This document shows, one piece after another, positions 35,422 to 46,428 of a DNA stretch of 64,000 nucleotides; position 1 is the stretch's first letter; each line of letters opens with the position of its first letter. A model generated the notes under the pieces. The model did not search any database. It saw nothing but the letters and a program-made list of their open reading frames with translations, and was not told the DNA's origin. Both the position numbers and the translations under genes were made by a program. The stretch covers positions 1,736,001-1,800,000 of the forward strand of contig NC_092403.1 of assembly GCF_009017415.1 (NCBI RefSeq). The letters are read 5' to 3'. Source of the DNA: Aspergillus flavus (taxonomy: Eukaryota; Ascomycota; Eurotiomycetes; Eurotiales; Aspergillaceae).

Positions 35422-36090
35422 CCTGCTTTACATTAGACGTTCATTTTTTCTTCTCTTATATCGGATGATACCTCTGACCATGTTCTTCTCTTTCTTTTTT
35501 CTTTTTTCTTTTTTCTTTATTCTTTTTTATATTCTTTGTCCATTGTTACGGAGGGGTTTCTTTCTTGCAACTAGAGTATTTTTTGACCCCTCAATTGCAT
35601 TATTGTTGTTTCCAAGAGAACCCATCGGGCGTTGGCATGACAGTCGAAAAGCCTTTTCCATGTTCATATAATCTTTACTCTTCTTTCCTTTTCATGAACC
35701 CACGCCACGTCCTAGATATTTTGTATAGCTAGTTCATATCTTCGTTATAAGAAACAAAACAATGGGCCGACTGATGAACATTTTTATGCATTGAAACGTG
35801 CACCGAGACCTGAAGCTCTCTTTCGAGGGAACTCCCTTGATTGCCTACATAGTTCCATAGTCTTCGCCCATCTCATATCTGAAAATCACCCCAAACGATG
35901 ATACCAGCATAACCGTAAGTGGGGTATGGGCCGTACTAGCTGCAAGCCGAACGACATCATCCTGATAGCGGAGCTTCTTTCCACGGCCGAACTCATACCC
36001 CTCCCCTCCCCTCTTAATAACTCAACTTACACTTCTGACCTGTCGCTCATTCCCACTGAGATAAATGAGATACTTCAGGCGCTGTTAAAC
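35422..36090. other. Intergenic between amcA and cytidine deaminase
   Basis: 669 bp. A pyrimidine-rich run at about 35480-35530 lies in the presumed amcA 3'UTR. The rest should include the deaminase promoter. No other gene was seen. Confidence 0.5.
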
Positions 36091-36967
36091 ATGTCTTCTT
36101 CTAAACCCTCTCTTACTACCCAGGAACTCCAGACCCTTGCCTCCAAGGCGATCGCTGCTAAAGCTACGGCCTACTGTAAGTCAGCCGCAACTAATGCATC
36201 ACAGAGTTTCATTACTCGTTGCCACTGCTCTATGCACTTTCCAGTTTCTAAGTGTATCTAAAGGCCCGTACTCTAAATTCCGCGTCGGGGCATGTATTCT
36301 CACCCAGTCTGGTGAGTACATCGTTGGCGCCAATGTCGAAAACGCATCCTATCCTGTCGGCACCTGCGCAGAACGAGTGGCCTTCGGTACTGCTGTTGTA
36401 AGTTGTGAACCCTGTTAGCCTCCTCGTGAATTACACGGGATTTCCCCGCTCACTCAAGATGATCTTTGCAGGTCGCTGGATATCATGACTTCAAAGCTGT
36501 TGCTGTCGCTACCGATAGTAACCCCCCAGCCTCCCCGTGCGGCATGTGTAGACAGTTGTAAGTTCGTACCCTCCTAGTCTTGTCTTTGCTTGCTTCAATT
36601 CTGTCTTCGGCAGACTGGCATGATGAGGGCTCGCACCATGACCCTCTCGAGTATTTTATTGATGCTTTCTTGCTAGCATCGTTTACACCGCTGACGATAA
36701 TTGTATAGCATGAACGAATTTACGACTCCCTCTTTCCCCATTTACATGTATGGCTCTGAAGGAACCTACACTATCAAGACAATGCGCGAGGTACGTGACC
36801 GCTTTTGTTAGATGGTTCCTACCGTGTCGCCTTTTTTATTTTTCATACCCAAATGCTCACTGGAAACGTGACACACCCACTGGTACTGACTCACGCTCTT
36901 CCTGCAGCTTCTCCCCGACTCGTTTGGACCGGAGGATTTCTCAAAGGAAAGGGTACAGTCTTCGTAG
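36091..36967 (+). CDS. Cytidine deaminase (148 aa)
   Basis: A cytosolic zinc enzyme that deaminates cytidine and deoxycytidine to uridine forms for pyrimidine salvage. Five short exons: 36091-36175, 36264-36397, 36472-36557, 36709-36790, 36908-36967 (447 nt). Zinc ligands are visible as Cys63 in GTCAER, and Cys96 and Cys99 in PCGMCRQ; Glu65 is the catalytic proton shuttle. PYSKFRVGA and GANVENASYP match the substrate-binding loops. The C-terminal LLPDSFGPEDF is also typical. Length fits the homotetrameric class. Introns are 88, 74, 151 and 117 nt, so the gene is nearly half intron. It is convergent with vps10. Confidence 0.95.
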
Positions 36968-37641
36968 TTACGGCGATTTATCTCCCTCCAAGTTCTTTAG
37001 GTTTTCCCCTGAAGGCTACTCTGTTATGTTGCCTTTTAAGAGGTTTGCATATAACGGCACTGTTGTAGAGAGTCTCTGTCACTATTGTTAAGGGAAGAAA
37101 CCAGTTTGCGTGGACCTACATAATGGCCACCTCATGTCGTATTAAAATTTAGGTCAAATTATCATGGTCGACCAAGAAGCTCTTTTCGCCATAAGGAAGA
37201 CGTGCTTCGAATGATAAGATATTTGACTACTAAGCTGCTACAATCAAAGAAGCTGCGGAGCTTCCGATTGGCATCATCTTGTCGATTATGCTCCCAGATG
37301 TCACATTTCGGAGACATGAATATGCTATTAAGAAACCCAAGGTCACGCAAGACCGCTAAATCGGATGAATCAGGTTGTCCTCTTATTCTGTCGGTTCGTC
37401 ATCCGTCTAAGAATTAATGATAAGGGGGATTTGGGGAAAGGTGAAAGGTGAAAGAGGGAACAGAAGAGGAAGGAGCGATCTTCTCTAGTGTAGAGTTGAT
37501 TAAAATCATGGATACGGCGGAGCCCACAACCGTACACTATAGATTCATAACAGTATACAAGACATACTACTTCCGTTTTATAACATAAATCGTAGAATCA
37601 CCTAGGAATTGACCGAAAGCATTGAGATATAAAGGAAACGA
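36968..37641. other. Convergent 3' region, deaminase and vps10
   Basis: 674 bp between two gene ends. Purine-rich around 37425-37475. No gene was seen. Confidence 0.5.
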
Positions 37642-40600
37642 TCAAGCCTCGTCATCTTCATCCAATTCGGCGTCTTCCACGCCGAGAAGCTCATCCTCAT
37701 CGTCGACGATGCTAGTATAATCGCCTCGGCGTGCTGCAAACGAACCGCGAGATGCGTAGGGCCTTGAATAACCCCTGCCCCGTCCAAGGCGAATAAATCC
37801 ACTGGCACCCCGCCACAAACTCGTAACTAGAAGCGGAAGAGCTCTAGCAACGGCCACGGTGCCTGCCACAATCGCAATTGGCACTGTGACTAACCATGAG
37901 TCTCGGGACAGGAAGCTCTGCGAGGTGCCGGCAGATTCGCCAAGGCGAATCTGCCCAAACTTGCCATCCCACTTGCTATAGGCATAATAACCAGCAGCTC
38001 CTGCTACTGCAAGGGGGGTCACGATGGCAAAGAACAGGCCCACGCCACTTATGCCGTGCTTTTGCTTATATTCCTCCTCCTTGTTAGGACATGGTTTGGA
38101 GACAAAATGGTCCAGGTTCAGACCGCCCTGGCAAGTTGTTTGTGGAATGCGGCGGTATCCGGTTGGCTCCCAATACTCGATTGTGTCAGGATCCTTTTTG
38201 CAGATTTCCATAGCATCCGGCTTAGGAAGTCCGGGAACGAGAGCACAGCTACCATCACTCTGAGGCTCATAGTTGTAATCACTGGTCAACGTTAGTCTTC
38301 GCACATTATCAGTGGAGGTGTGGAGGAATAAACGAAACAATTACCATTCATAATCAGCTCTCGTGCATGTACAGTTCGTTCCGATGCTGTGAACGTGAGA
38401 TTCTCGCCAATCGTTCCAACATTGGGCTGACGGCTTTTTGCGATGGTATTGTTCACTGTGGCCAAACAGGCAATTGTTCTCCTGGAAAGGGTGCTTTGGC
38501 TCCCAGATATAGTAGTCATCACTATTCCCTTGATTCTCATCCAACAAGCATGGTCTCGGGCGGACTCCGCTGAAGTCAATGTTAAACGTGGCGAACTTAT
38601 CTTGGACTTCAGAATTCGATAGTCTAGCCCAAAGAAGGAAGTTCTTTGAGGTATCGGATGGCACGGTTGAAATATCATTAATCCGCACTTCTACATCCGA
38701 AAACTGAAACTCTTCCCAGGTATCGCCCTCATCGAGGCTATAGTGTATAGTTTTAGTGGGCTTAGACTCGGGCACAATAACAATAACCGAGCCGGAGTCA
38801 CCATATTCCCACATGTATTTCCCTTTTTTGACGGACTTCCAGCTAATTCCACCATCATTTGTGATGAACGTATCCGCTTCATCTCCACCGGCTAAATGGT
38901 CACCCACATTACCCACAGCCATCATCAGACCAATTGCGGATCCAGAAGCAAAAGTGTCCCTTTCATCTTTGCGCTCGGTATAGCCATGGAGATGGAGTGA
39001 GCAGTCATCCGTGCCTTTCCCTGCTACGACCGAACAGCCAAAGCTCTTGCCATCCGCGTCCTTGGTTGGAGGGGGAAGTAACATCCATTGCGCTCCATCA
39101 TTATGAGTGATCATAGTCTTGAGCTTTTTTGGCACTTTCTTCGAGACGTCAGCGACGTTACTGACAACATTCACAACAGCCACCCCTTCTAAGCCCTGCG
39201 CCTTTTCAAAATCGACATAACCCAGACTGTTTCGGTTGACTGCACTGATGCTAAGAACGTACGATGTTCCGTTGCTATTACTCTTGATAATAGGGCCATA
39301 CTCGCCCCCTTCTGTGCTGCTGGCCGTCACATGCAGGAAAACAGCGTGCGTTGAGCTTTCGAGTACGGTATAGGCGGTTTGAACAGGCACTTGAACGTTT
39401 GGTGGGAACTGTGCTCTTGCGAAAGTCCTACCGTCAACGCTCGTACTAGCTACCAGTGAATCGGGGTTTTCTGGCTGCCGCGATGCTACAATGATGAACT
39501 CCGACATTGTAGCGTAGTTGATGACATCGACGAATTGGACCTCGTTGTCATTGAAAAAGTCATCACTTGACAACAATTGCAGTCGACCGTTCTTGCTCTG
39601 CTTTTCAAATTGCTCGCAGTATACGAGATTTGTACTGTTCGGCCGGGTTTCTCTACTTTCGAACTCGCATTTCTGGACATAGCTCAGTAAAGGTTCCCAG
39701 TTCTTACCACGCCCTTTCTTTATAAAAGCGTCCGAATGACAGTCACCGGAGTGGCAATCCACGGCGCCGGTCCAGATTAGCCGATCCTTGTGCACTGGGT
39801 GGAACGCCATAACTTGAAGGAAGCGATCCTGAGTGGGCGGAGCCGGAGCCTGAAATGGTTTGAAAGTATGGCCACGATCTTCAGTCCAAAAGCCCTCTTT
39901 GCCATCGGTAAGAAGGAAAGCCACGTCGCTGCTATACGGGTGCAGATAGACTCTGGTAATTTCTTCTCCCTTAAGCGGCCTTTCCCATGTCTTACCATGA
40001 TCATGCGTCACATAAACTTCGTGCTCACTGCTTAGCATTATGATGGTTTCGTCACTGCCGGAGCTACTGGACTGGCGTTCTAGATAATAATACTGCGCGT
40101 AGTCTCTTGCCTCGAGCAACTGCAAAGTCACTCTGATTTTGCCGTCAGTTGATGGACTACTGGCGTCCTTGCAAGATCTTTCGATTTCCTTGTCCAGATT
40201 TTCGCCACCATCTCGGATGCAAGCATCTCCTGGGATAAGCCTCCAGCCCGATGGGCCCATGAATTTATCATCAGGTTTTTTGCACTCGCCTTCTGGAGGG
40301 GTTAGTGGGGAGGGAATGACACACCCTTTCCCATCTTCGGTGCGCCTGTATTCACACTCGAAATCCTCCGCTGTGCACTTGCATGCTTCAAAAATCGGCT
40401 GGGGGTCTTTAAATTCCTCGTCCACAAAACAGTTCGCGTTGGCCCTTCTGCGCATGTAAAATTGCTTATGACCCATCAAGCAATCGGGTTTGCCATGTTC
40501 GTCCAGTCTAGCCGGCCATTTCTCAAAGTCATCCTCCTCGCATTTCCTCTCATGGAGACCATCGAAGTCGATCGAGTAAATGACATGTTCACCATCTTGA

Positions 40601-42171
40601 CTTTCCTTTAAGGAGCCAACAACAATAAACTTCAAACTAGTGGAATCGGGTGTGGTGGTGACCATTGTGGGGTAAATCTTATGCTGGAGCTCGACAGATG
40701 CCCATTCCTTACCATGATCAAGGGAGTAGTTGATCTTGTCCACTCTACCCTCATCACGCACCGCTATAACAACGGCACCCTGATCCCCAAACTCATACTT
40801 GTGGGGATGCTTGATAGCACGGCGCCACGTCACTCCCGCGTCATCTGAGATATAGAGATTGCATTCAGCGTATTCTTGGAGATGATTTCCTGTATTTCCT
40901 ATTCCCATCACTAGCCCCGGTGCTGGGCTTGAGAACACCCGCCCTATATTTCTAAGCGCAGTTACAGAGTGAAGATGCAGGTTTTCCCCATCTGATTTCA
41001 AGGGTTGAAATGTCCTGCCATCGTCAAAACTAATTCTGCTGGTAATCTTCTTTTTGGCGGAACCAGATTCAACTTCCTCCGGATTCTGTACAGTGTTGAC
41101 CAGCACAATCCCTTGGATACCGGCAATCTTTTCAAAGTCGACCATGCCTTCCGAGTTACGATTAGTGTGTTCAATATTGCGGGTGAAATAGGTGCCATTC
41201 GAGTTTGAAGTAAAAAGCACACCCATGCCACTTCTTGGACTAGTCAGCACATCCACCTGAAGGCTGTAATTTGTACTCTCTAGCATCGTGTATGCATCCT
41301 CCTCTATTCGGTGACCATCGAACTCTGCACGGTGCCAATTTTTAGCATCAACTGTCACGTACAACGCGAGTTCTTCGGTCCCTTTAGATTTGGCCGCAGC
41401 TACGATGAATTTCTTAACTGCAGCGGTGCTAATGACCCCTGACACAGGCCGCCCTTCTTGGAGCTTAGTCTCCGTGCCTTCAGCGTTGCCCCTGAAGTAG
41501 TCATCAGAGTAGACAAGACGATTGGCGTGTGGAAGCGGCACTTTCAAACCAGGGACGACACAGAACGAACGGTCCTTGATCTCCTCGGCTAAATTCAGAT
41601 CTTCAGCAAATTGCGGGTGTCCCACAGCCCAAGCACATCCACCAGTGCTCTCACGCAGTAGTTTGACCGTAGCGAAGTCATCTGTCGTGTAGTATGACCT
41701 CACAATGCAATACCGGCCTGCGCATTCCTCGCCCTGGAATATCACTTTGCTGGAGTCCCCGCCATGGAATACGAGGGGGTAATGCCTTATCGCGGGAAAT
41801 TCGGCAATATTAAACGATGCCCATGTTTTCGCCTGGTCCGTTGTAACCCAGTGACGGCCGTTGGGCCCCAAGGCGTAGGCCTTCTTATTGTCATATGGGT
41901 GCTGTCTGATTAAAAGAACATGATGTTTCATGCCACCGTCGTCGCCCTCAACAACTGACCAAGTTTCGCCTGCATCGACTGACCGAAGCAGATCGCCATT
42001 GACCGTGTTCATGAGAACAGTGTCCGTGTCCTCGAAGTAGAAGAGGGAGCTCGGTTTATGATCGATCTTAGTCGGTGGTGCAATTTTTGGCGAACTTGAC
42101 TTTGCAGCACCGCGCTGCGCAAGGAGCGCCAATAGCAGGCAGCTCACCAGCAGTAGCCATCGATAAATCAT
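37642..42171 (-). CDS. vps10: Vacuolar sorting receptor Vps10 homologue (1488 aa)
   Basis: A type I receptor that cycles between late Golgi and endosome carrying vacuolar hydrolases. Exon 1 is 42171-38345, exon 2 is 38281-37642 (intron 38344-38282, 63 nt). It starts with a signal peptide ([18 protein letters not shown]). Two tandem Vps10 lumenal domains follow, each with Asp-box/BNR repeats (S-x-D-x-G-x-x-W, as in [24 protein letters not shown]) and a cysteine-rich 10CC end. The second ends in CTRADYEC-DYNYE, which is made only by splicing. Two hydrophobic segments near the C-terminus ([19 protein letters not shown] and [15 protein letters not shown]) give the membrane region, then an acidic cytosolic tail with a likely sorting signal. 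The in-frame ATG at 42207 would put extra residues before the signal peptide, so 42171 is preferred. Confidence 0.95.
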
Positions 42172-42808
42172 GACCGCTACTCTTGAAACATTTGAAACAA
42201 CGCACACAAAGGCTTACGTTTCGGCGAGGAGCTTATGCTTCTGTGAGGAGCTGATGCTCCGATGACGTTTGGGTGATGCGGGAGGGAGGAAGAATGGTGT
42301 CGATCTCGAATACGCGCTACCCAAATTGTACGGGATAAAAGGATAGTAGATAGGTAAAATTTCAGGGCCGCAACGCGAATGGCTTCAAACTAAGAATGTA
42401 ATACGTGGTGGATAGCTGCGTGGCCTCTGAGGAGCTGCATGGTCACGTGTAGAGATTGCTTATCGAAGCATTAGCTTTTTATTTTTGCCGATTGACCCTA
42501 AAAGTACCTGCAGCACACCATCCAGTATCGATCCATGATACGTATTAATTTTATAATAAAATCTCAACCATGGGGTGAACATCCGTGCAATCCTAGAAAA
42601 CAACTTGCTAGATTCTGTTCTGAAGTTACCGGTGGCTACCGAGGGGGTTTGCTGAATTCTCAAGTATGGAAGGTACAGTACTGTATCTTGTTTCTGATTG
42701 GGCTGCTAGGGAAAGCCTTACAAGCAATACTAATGGGTGCTGTTTGATGAGAAGTTCAAAGAATCATTAATCATTGAGTAAAGAAGAAATTATGAAAGGA
42801 CAAAAAGC
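42172..42808. promoter_or_regulatory. vps10 upstream region with hairpin-forming repeat
   Basis: 637 bp. It has an imperfect 16-bp direct repeat at 42226-42241 and 42245-42260 (14 of 16 identical, 19-bp period). Each copy can fold as an inverted repeat, GGAGC-TGAT-GCTCC in the second. It lies 55-90 bp from the vps10 start. No gene was seen. Confidence 0.5.
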
Positions 42809-44712
42809 TCAGCATTTCTGTTTCCGAAACTTACGCCACATTTTCTTCATCAACCCTTGCTCGTCCTCACCGGATCCCCATAGATGGGAACCGCTATCCT
42901 CCAGTGGCAGCTTCAGTGGGTCCACCCTGGGTGGTGGCACGGTCGTCCGAAGGTCGGGTCTCGTCAGCGTCATCTTCAGGGTCATTTCGCGGTTGCTACC
43001 AGTATTCTGCTGGTTGCCAGGTCTTGGAGGTAGCAGCCATGACTGGTGCCTTGGATATGGGCGTCCAGAGTCTGATGAGCGAGAATTGTGCACATATGAG
43101 AGTCGAGCTACGTTCATCCGCTTATCACATCGTTCGTCTGAAACTGACGTGTCCTCCTCGTCGAGGAACGTGCCAGTAAACATTGGAGGCTTCGTTTTGC
43201 GTTCGGCTGGCATGGTTCTCTCATTGTTTTGAGCCGGAAAACCAAACTCAACAGCTTCATCAAAGTTTTGCGGAGAGGCCAGGTAAACCCGCAATTTGAG
43301 GCGGGCCTCAGGGTCCTGATAATATTGCGCTGATGGATCGATACTGGACGTGGAAGATCGAGGCACATGGGTTTGACTTTGGCTCGATGACGGTCGAGAA
43401 CTTGAATTACGAGCCGTGATATTCATCGGCGCTGTCGGAAACGTCGAGGATCGACGCGCGGATTGCGCTTTTTGACGCGACACTGCCGATGTTGGTTGTC
43501 GAATTGAAACGTCTGGATTAAACGACAGTGCCGTTCGAAGAGAAGGCCGCCTTCGAGGCGGCGAGTTCGGCAACGTCTTAGCAACATGCGCGTGATACTC
43601 GTCCAGCCTTAGGTCAAGATCTCCATTGTCATCAAACCAACGGAAGTTATCGCAAAGCGAGTAGTCCATGTCGGTATCAGAACTCAGGTCCGAATCCGAG
43701 AGGTCGAAGTATAATGTGGATGACCGTGAGGTCGCAATAGAGTTTCCGTCCGAGAACCGAATTTCAGGAGGTTGATGCCGGGAACAATGTCTTGCTTTCT
43801 CCAGCGGGTGAGGCGCTTCACCGGCAGCATCGAAGAACCGAGCTTCAAACTGCGCTCGGTAAAACCAATCCTGTTCTTCTTTCGAGAAGAGTTTCTGCTG
43901 GATTTTAGGCGGCAATGAATGAAAGCATCGCGAGTCCACTTGGGCGGCAAGATGGACCAACTGTAGCGAGTTGACTTTGCGGAGCTTCTTAGTCGTGTTT
44001 GGAAAGGAAGACTTATGCGGGTGGCACTTCCTGTTCTTGTTGAGGGGTTTTATTGCGGATGTTGGATAAGAGCGACCCTGAAGGGTACAAAAGGGGAGGC
44101 GGCGAGGCACTTTAGCCAAGCGGCGTTGATAGGGAAAACCATCCCAGCGATCACCATGAGCTAGACGAAGGCGTTCGACATTGGAGAAGAACTATGATAG
44201 AGGATAAGGAGACCACGTTAGCCACCAAGATCTGAGTGGAGCTCGTAGGAACCATTTCTCTAGAATAGCAAGCACTGCCAAGCAGCCATGGCTCGCAGCC
44301 TCGCGCGACTCCAGAGCCCAGTCCACACCATATATAATAGTTTGACATTTCGACTCCAGTAGTACGAGCCGCTAGTGGAATCCATCCACAAATCATCCGA
44401 CTATAGCAACTAGGATCCGAACATGGGCCAAACCATTGCTCCTAAAGTAACGCTAGAATGATGACTAGAGGGTCCCGCGCTTTTCGCCATTTGAAACCGA
44501 AGAGGATGAGGGATAGGAGAGCTGACAAAAGGATAGGGGAGATACGAAAAATACTGGTAGTTTGGAACAGATGGGGTGGGGTGAAAGTCAGGGCAGCCGC
44601 AATAATCCCTCAATCCAGTAATATAAATAATAATCTTCTCTTCACATACCTTTCGTTGCAAAGCTGGGGGCAGGGATTCAAAATCCAATTCCTCGTGTGG
44701 TTCCGCTTTCAT
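42809..44712 (-). CDS. Conserved-looking fungal protein, unknown function (481 aa)
   Basis: I recognise no named domain. Exon 1 (44712-44650) encodes 21 residues, MKAEPHEELDFESLPPALQR-K; a 458-nt intron (44649-44192) precedes exon 2 (44191-42809). The join gives QRK-FFSNVERLRLAHGD, and the upstream frame continues well beyond the non-ATG frame start at 44119, supporting the two-exon model. The first third is folded-looking (LQLVHLAAQVDSRCFHSLP, FSKEEQDWFYRAQFEARFF); the middle and end are Ser/Pro-rich and probably disordered, with a basic tail WRKFRKQKC. The intron is several times longer than the local norm, so an extra small exon could be missed. A nuclear or cytosolic adaptor is conceivable but not shown. 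Confidence 0.7.
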
Positions 44713-46428
44713 CTTCTCCCCTCCCCTTCTCTGTTCTGTTCGCTTCTTTCCCAACGCAGTTTCAAATAGCAAGATAAGCAATAATGTCAGGCCTACTCCG
44801 TACAACGGAGGGGTGCAGATTATCAATACGGGTAGTCAGCATATATGAGTATGTTTCACTGCAGCCCGTGCCCAGTTGCCTGAAAATCTCCAGCATGCAT
44901 GACATTGTGGGAGTTTGCATTCCTTTTAAAGTAAAACCATTATGTTCCGGTGATGTTATAGAGCATCCATCGAGAGGGACCTCGTTCTCCAATGGCAGAT
45001 AGAGTGTCTACTATACAGAGCCCTCTTTCATCCCAGCGGCAAAAATTGACCACCAGCAGACGGTTCATCAGAAATTCCCCACTTTTCCCCCTCACGCAGG
45101 AATCATACCAGGTACTTAGTTGGGGTGAGTGGGAACTAACATAGAGGATTGCAAGCAGGGCTCAATGTTGGTTGGTTCATCCTTTCGCGCGCGCGTGCGC
45201 GCCCATAGCACTGATAGTTGAACAGCTCATCCTATGAGGATGGGCCAAGTCAAACTCTACCGCTTGTGGTGACCAAACTATAGTATCCAACCAACAATAC
45301 TGGTTTGTCATTGGATGGTACCTACGTGGTATTTGTTTCAGGAGTACCTTTTCTTGGCGCCGGGTTGTCACATTGCACACACGCACGCACATCCACACAC
45401 AGCAGAACAAATCAGATTATGTGATAGCTGTGATGCTAAAACCTCTCTTCCTTCTTAGCGCCAGGGTGGATACTCTACTCTGTTTCTCCTCCTATTGCAG
45501 CTTTCATGCTTCAACCAGAGACACTGGACATCCCCCATGGAACGGGCTACAAGAAAGCTATATATAGATATATATATTTAACTGTGTGTGAAAGAGAAAT
45601 GGAGGTTACATGGGAGAGGATAATCTAGATATAGAGAGGAAGAAAAGGGCGAGAGGAGACAACCAGTAACTGGTCACTAGATCTAGCTATGTTGTGATTG
45701 TCGGGACTCGCTAGTACTTGATTGAACGAACTGGGAGTCTAGTTGTGTGGTACAAAATGCGTGTTATAAGTAGATAGGATGAAATTGAGAGACCTATACT
45801 TTAGGTAGCACGTGAGATTAAGTATTCAACGACGCACACTTTCTATCTTGCACTACTAGTAGTTGTCGGTGTTATCGTAGGGGGGGATATAAAATAAAAT
45901 AGAAGAAGAAGAAGAAAATCTCTCTCCAGTATGTACGTTTTATCCAGTCACTACATTTATAGGAGACGGCAGATTATGCTCATGTGCAAGGGCGACAATA
46001 ATACAACAGAGACCACGGCTGAAACTATGATTCTGCGTATACCTTGCCTAGACATGGTGATCGCAAATTCGAGAATCCGTCTCTGCGCTTCGCCGGCGGG
46101 TAACCTTGTCAGTTTTAGCGGGCATAGGAGCAACACAATAGTCTCATCTTCTCATCATCTCTATAGAAGAGCATTATATAACACAATTGGGGCAAGGGTT
46201 TTTATCCCGTTGCATGCGCATGAAAGTAAGGCCCGTCAAGATTTTACAAATACAGGAATAAATGAAGTGGTCGAGCGATACTGCTGTGTATTATTAGAGA
46301 TGGTTTACAAGCCTTTGAAAATAGTATTCCAACACAAGAAGAGCTAACCCTGAAACAAGAAGTCATGTCAGGTTACCTGCCATGCGAAGTCCCTAGAATA
46401 ATGGAGTATCCCACAAATAAAGCTACCT
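44713..46428. other. 1.7 kb intergenic region with alternating purine-pyrimidine tracts
   Basis: It lies upstream of the unknown-function gene and downstream of sec10. It contains a CG-alternating tract (45186-45202), a CA/CG-alternating tract (about 45374-45392), an AT-alternating run (45559-45576) and a GAA repeat (45902-45914). The 138-codon frame at 45931-46347 has no recognisable content and was left out. Confidence 0.6.
45186..45202. repeat. CG-alternating tract (Z-DNA-prone)
   Basis: Seventeen bases alternate pyrimidine and purine (CG units with one TG). A second alternating CA/CG tract begins about 190 bp further on. Confidence 0.8.

Noticed and set aside
44151..44396. 81-codon minus-strand frame within the long intron of the unknown-function gene
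   Set aside because: It overlaps the exon 2 start in another frame and has no conserved-looking content.
45931..46347. 138-codon plus-strand frame in the sec10 downstream region
   Set aside because: No recognisable domain, low-complexity residue use, and surrounded by microsatellites; likely chance.
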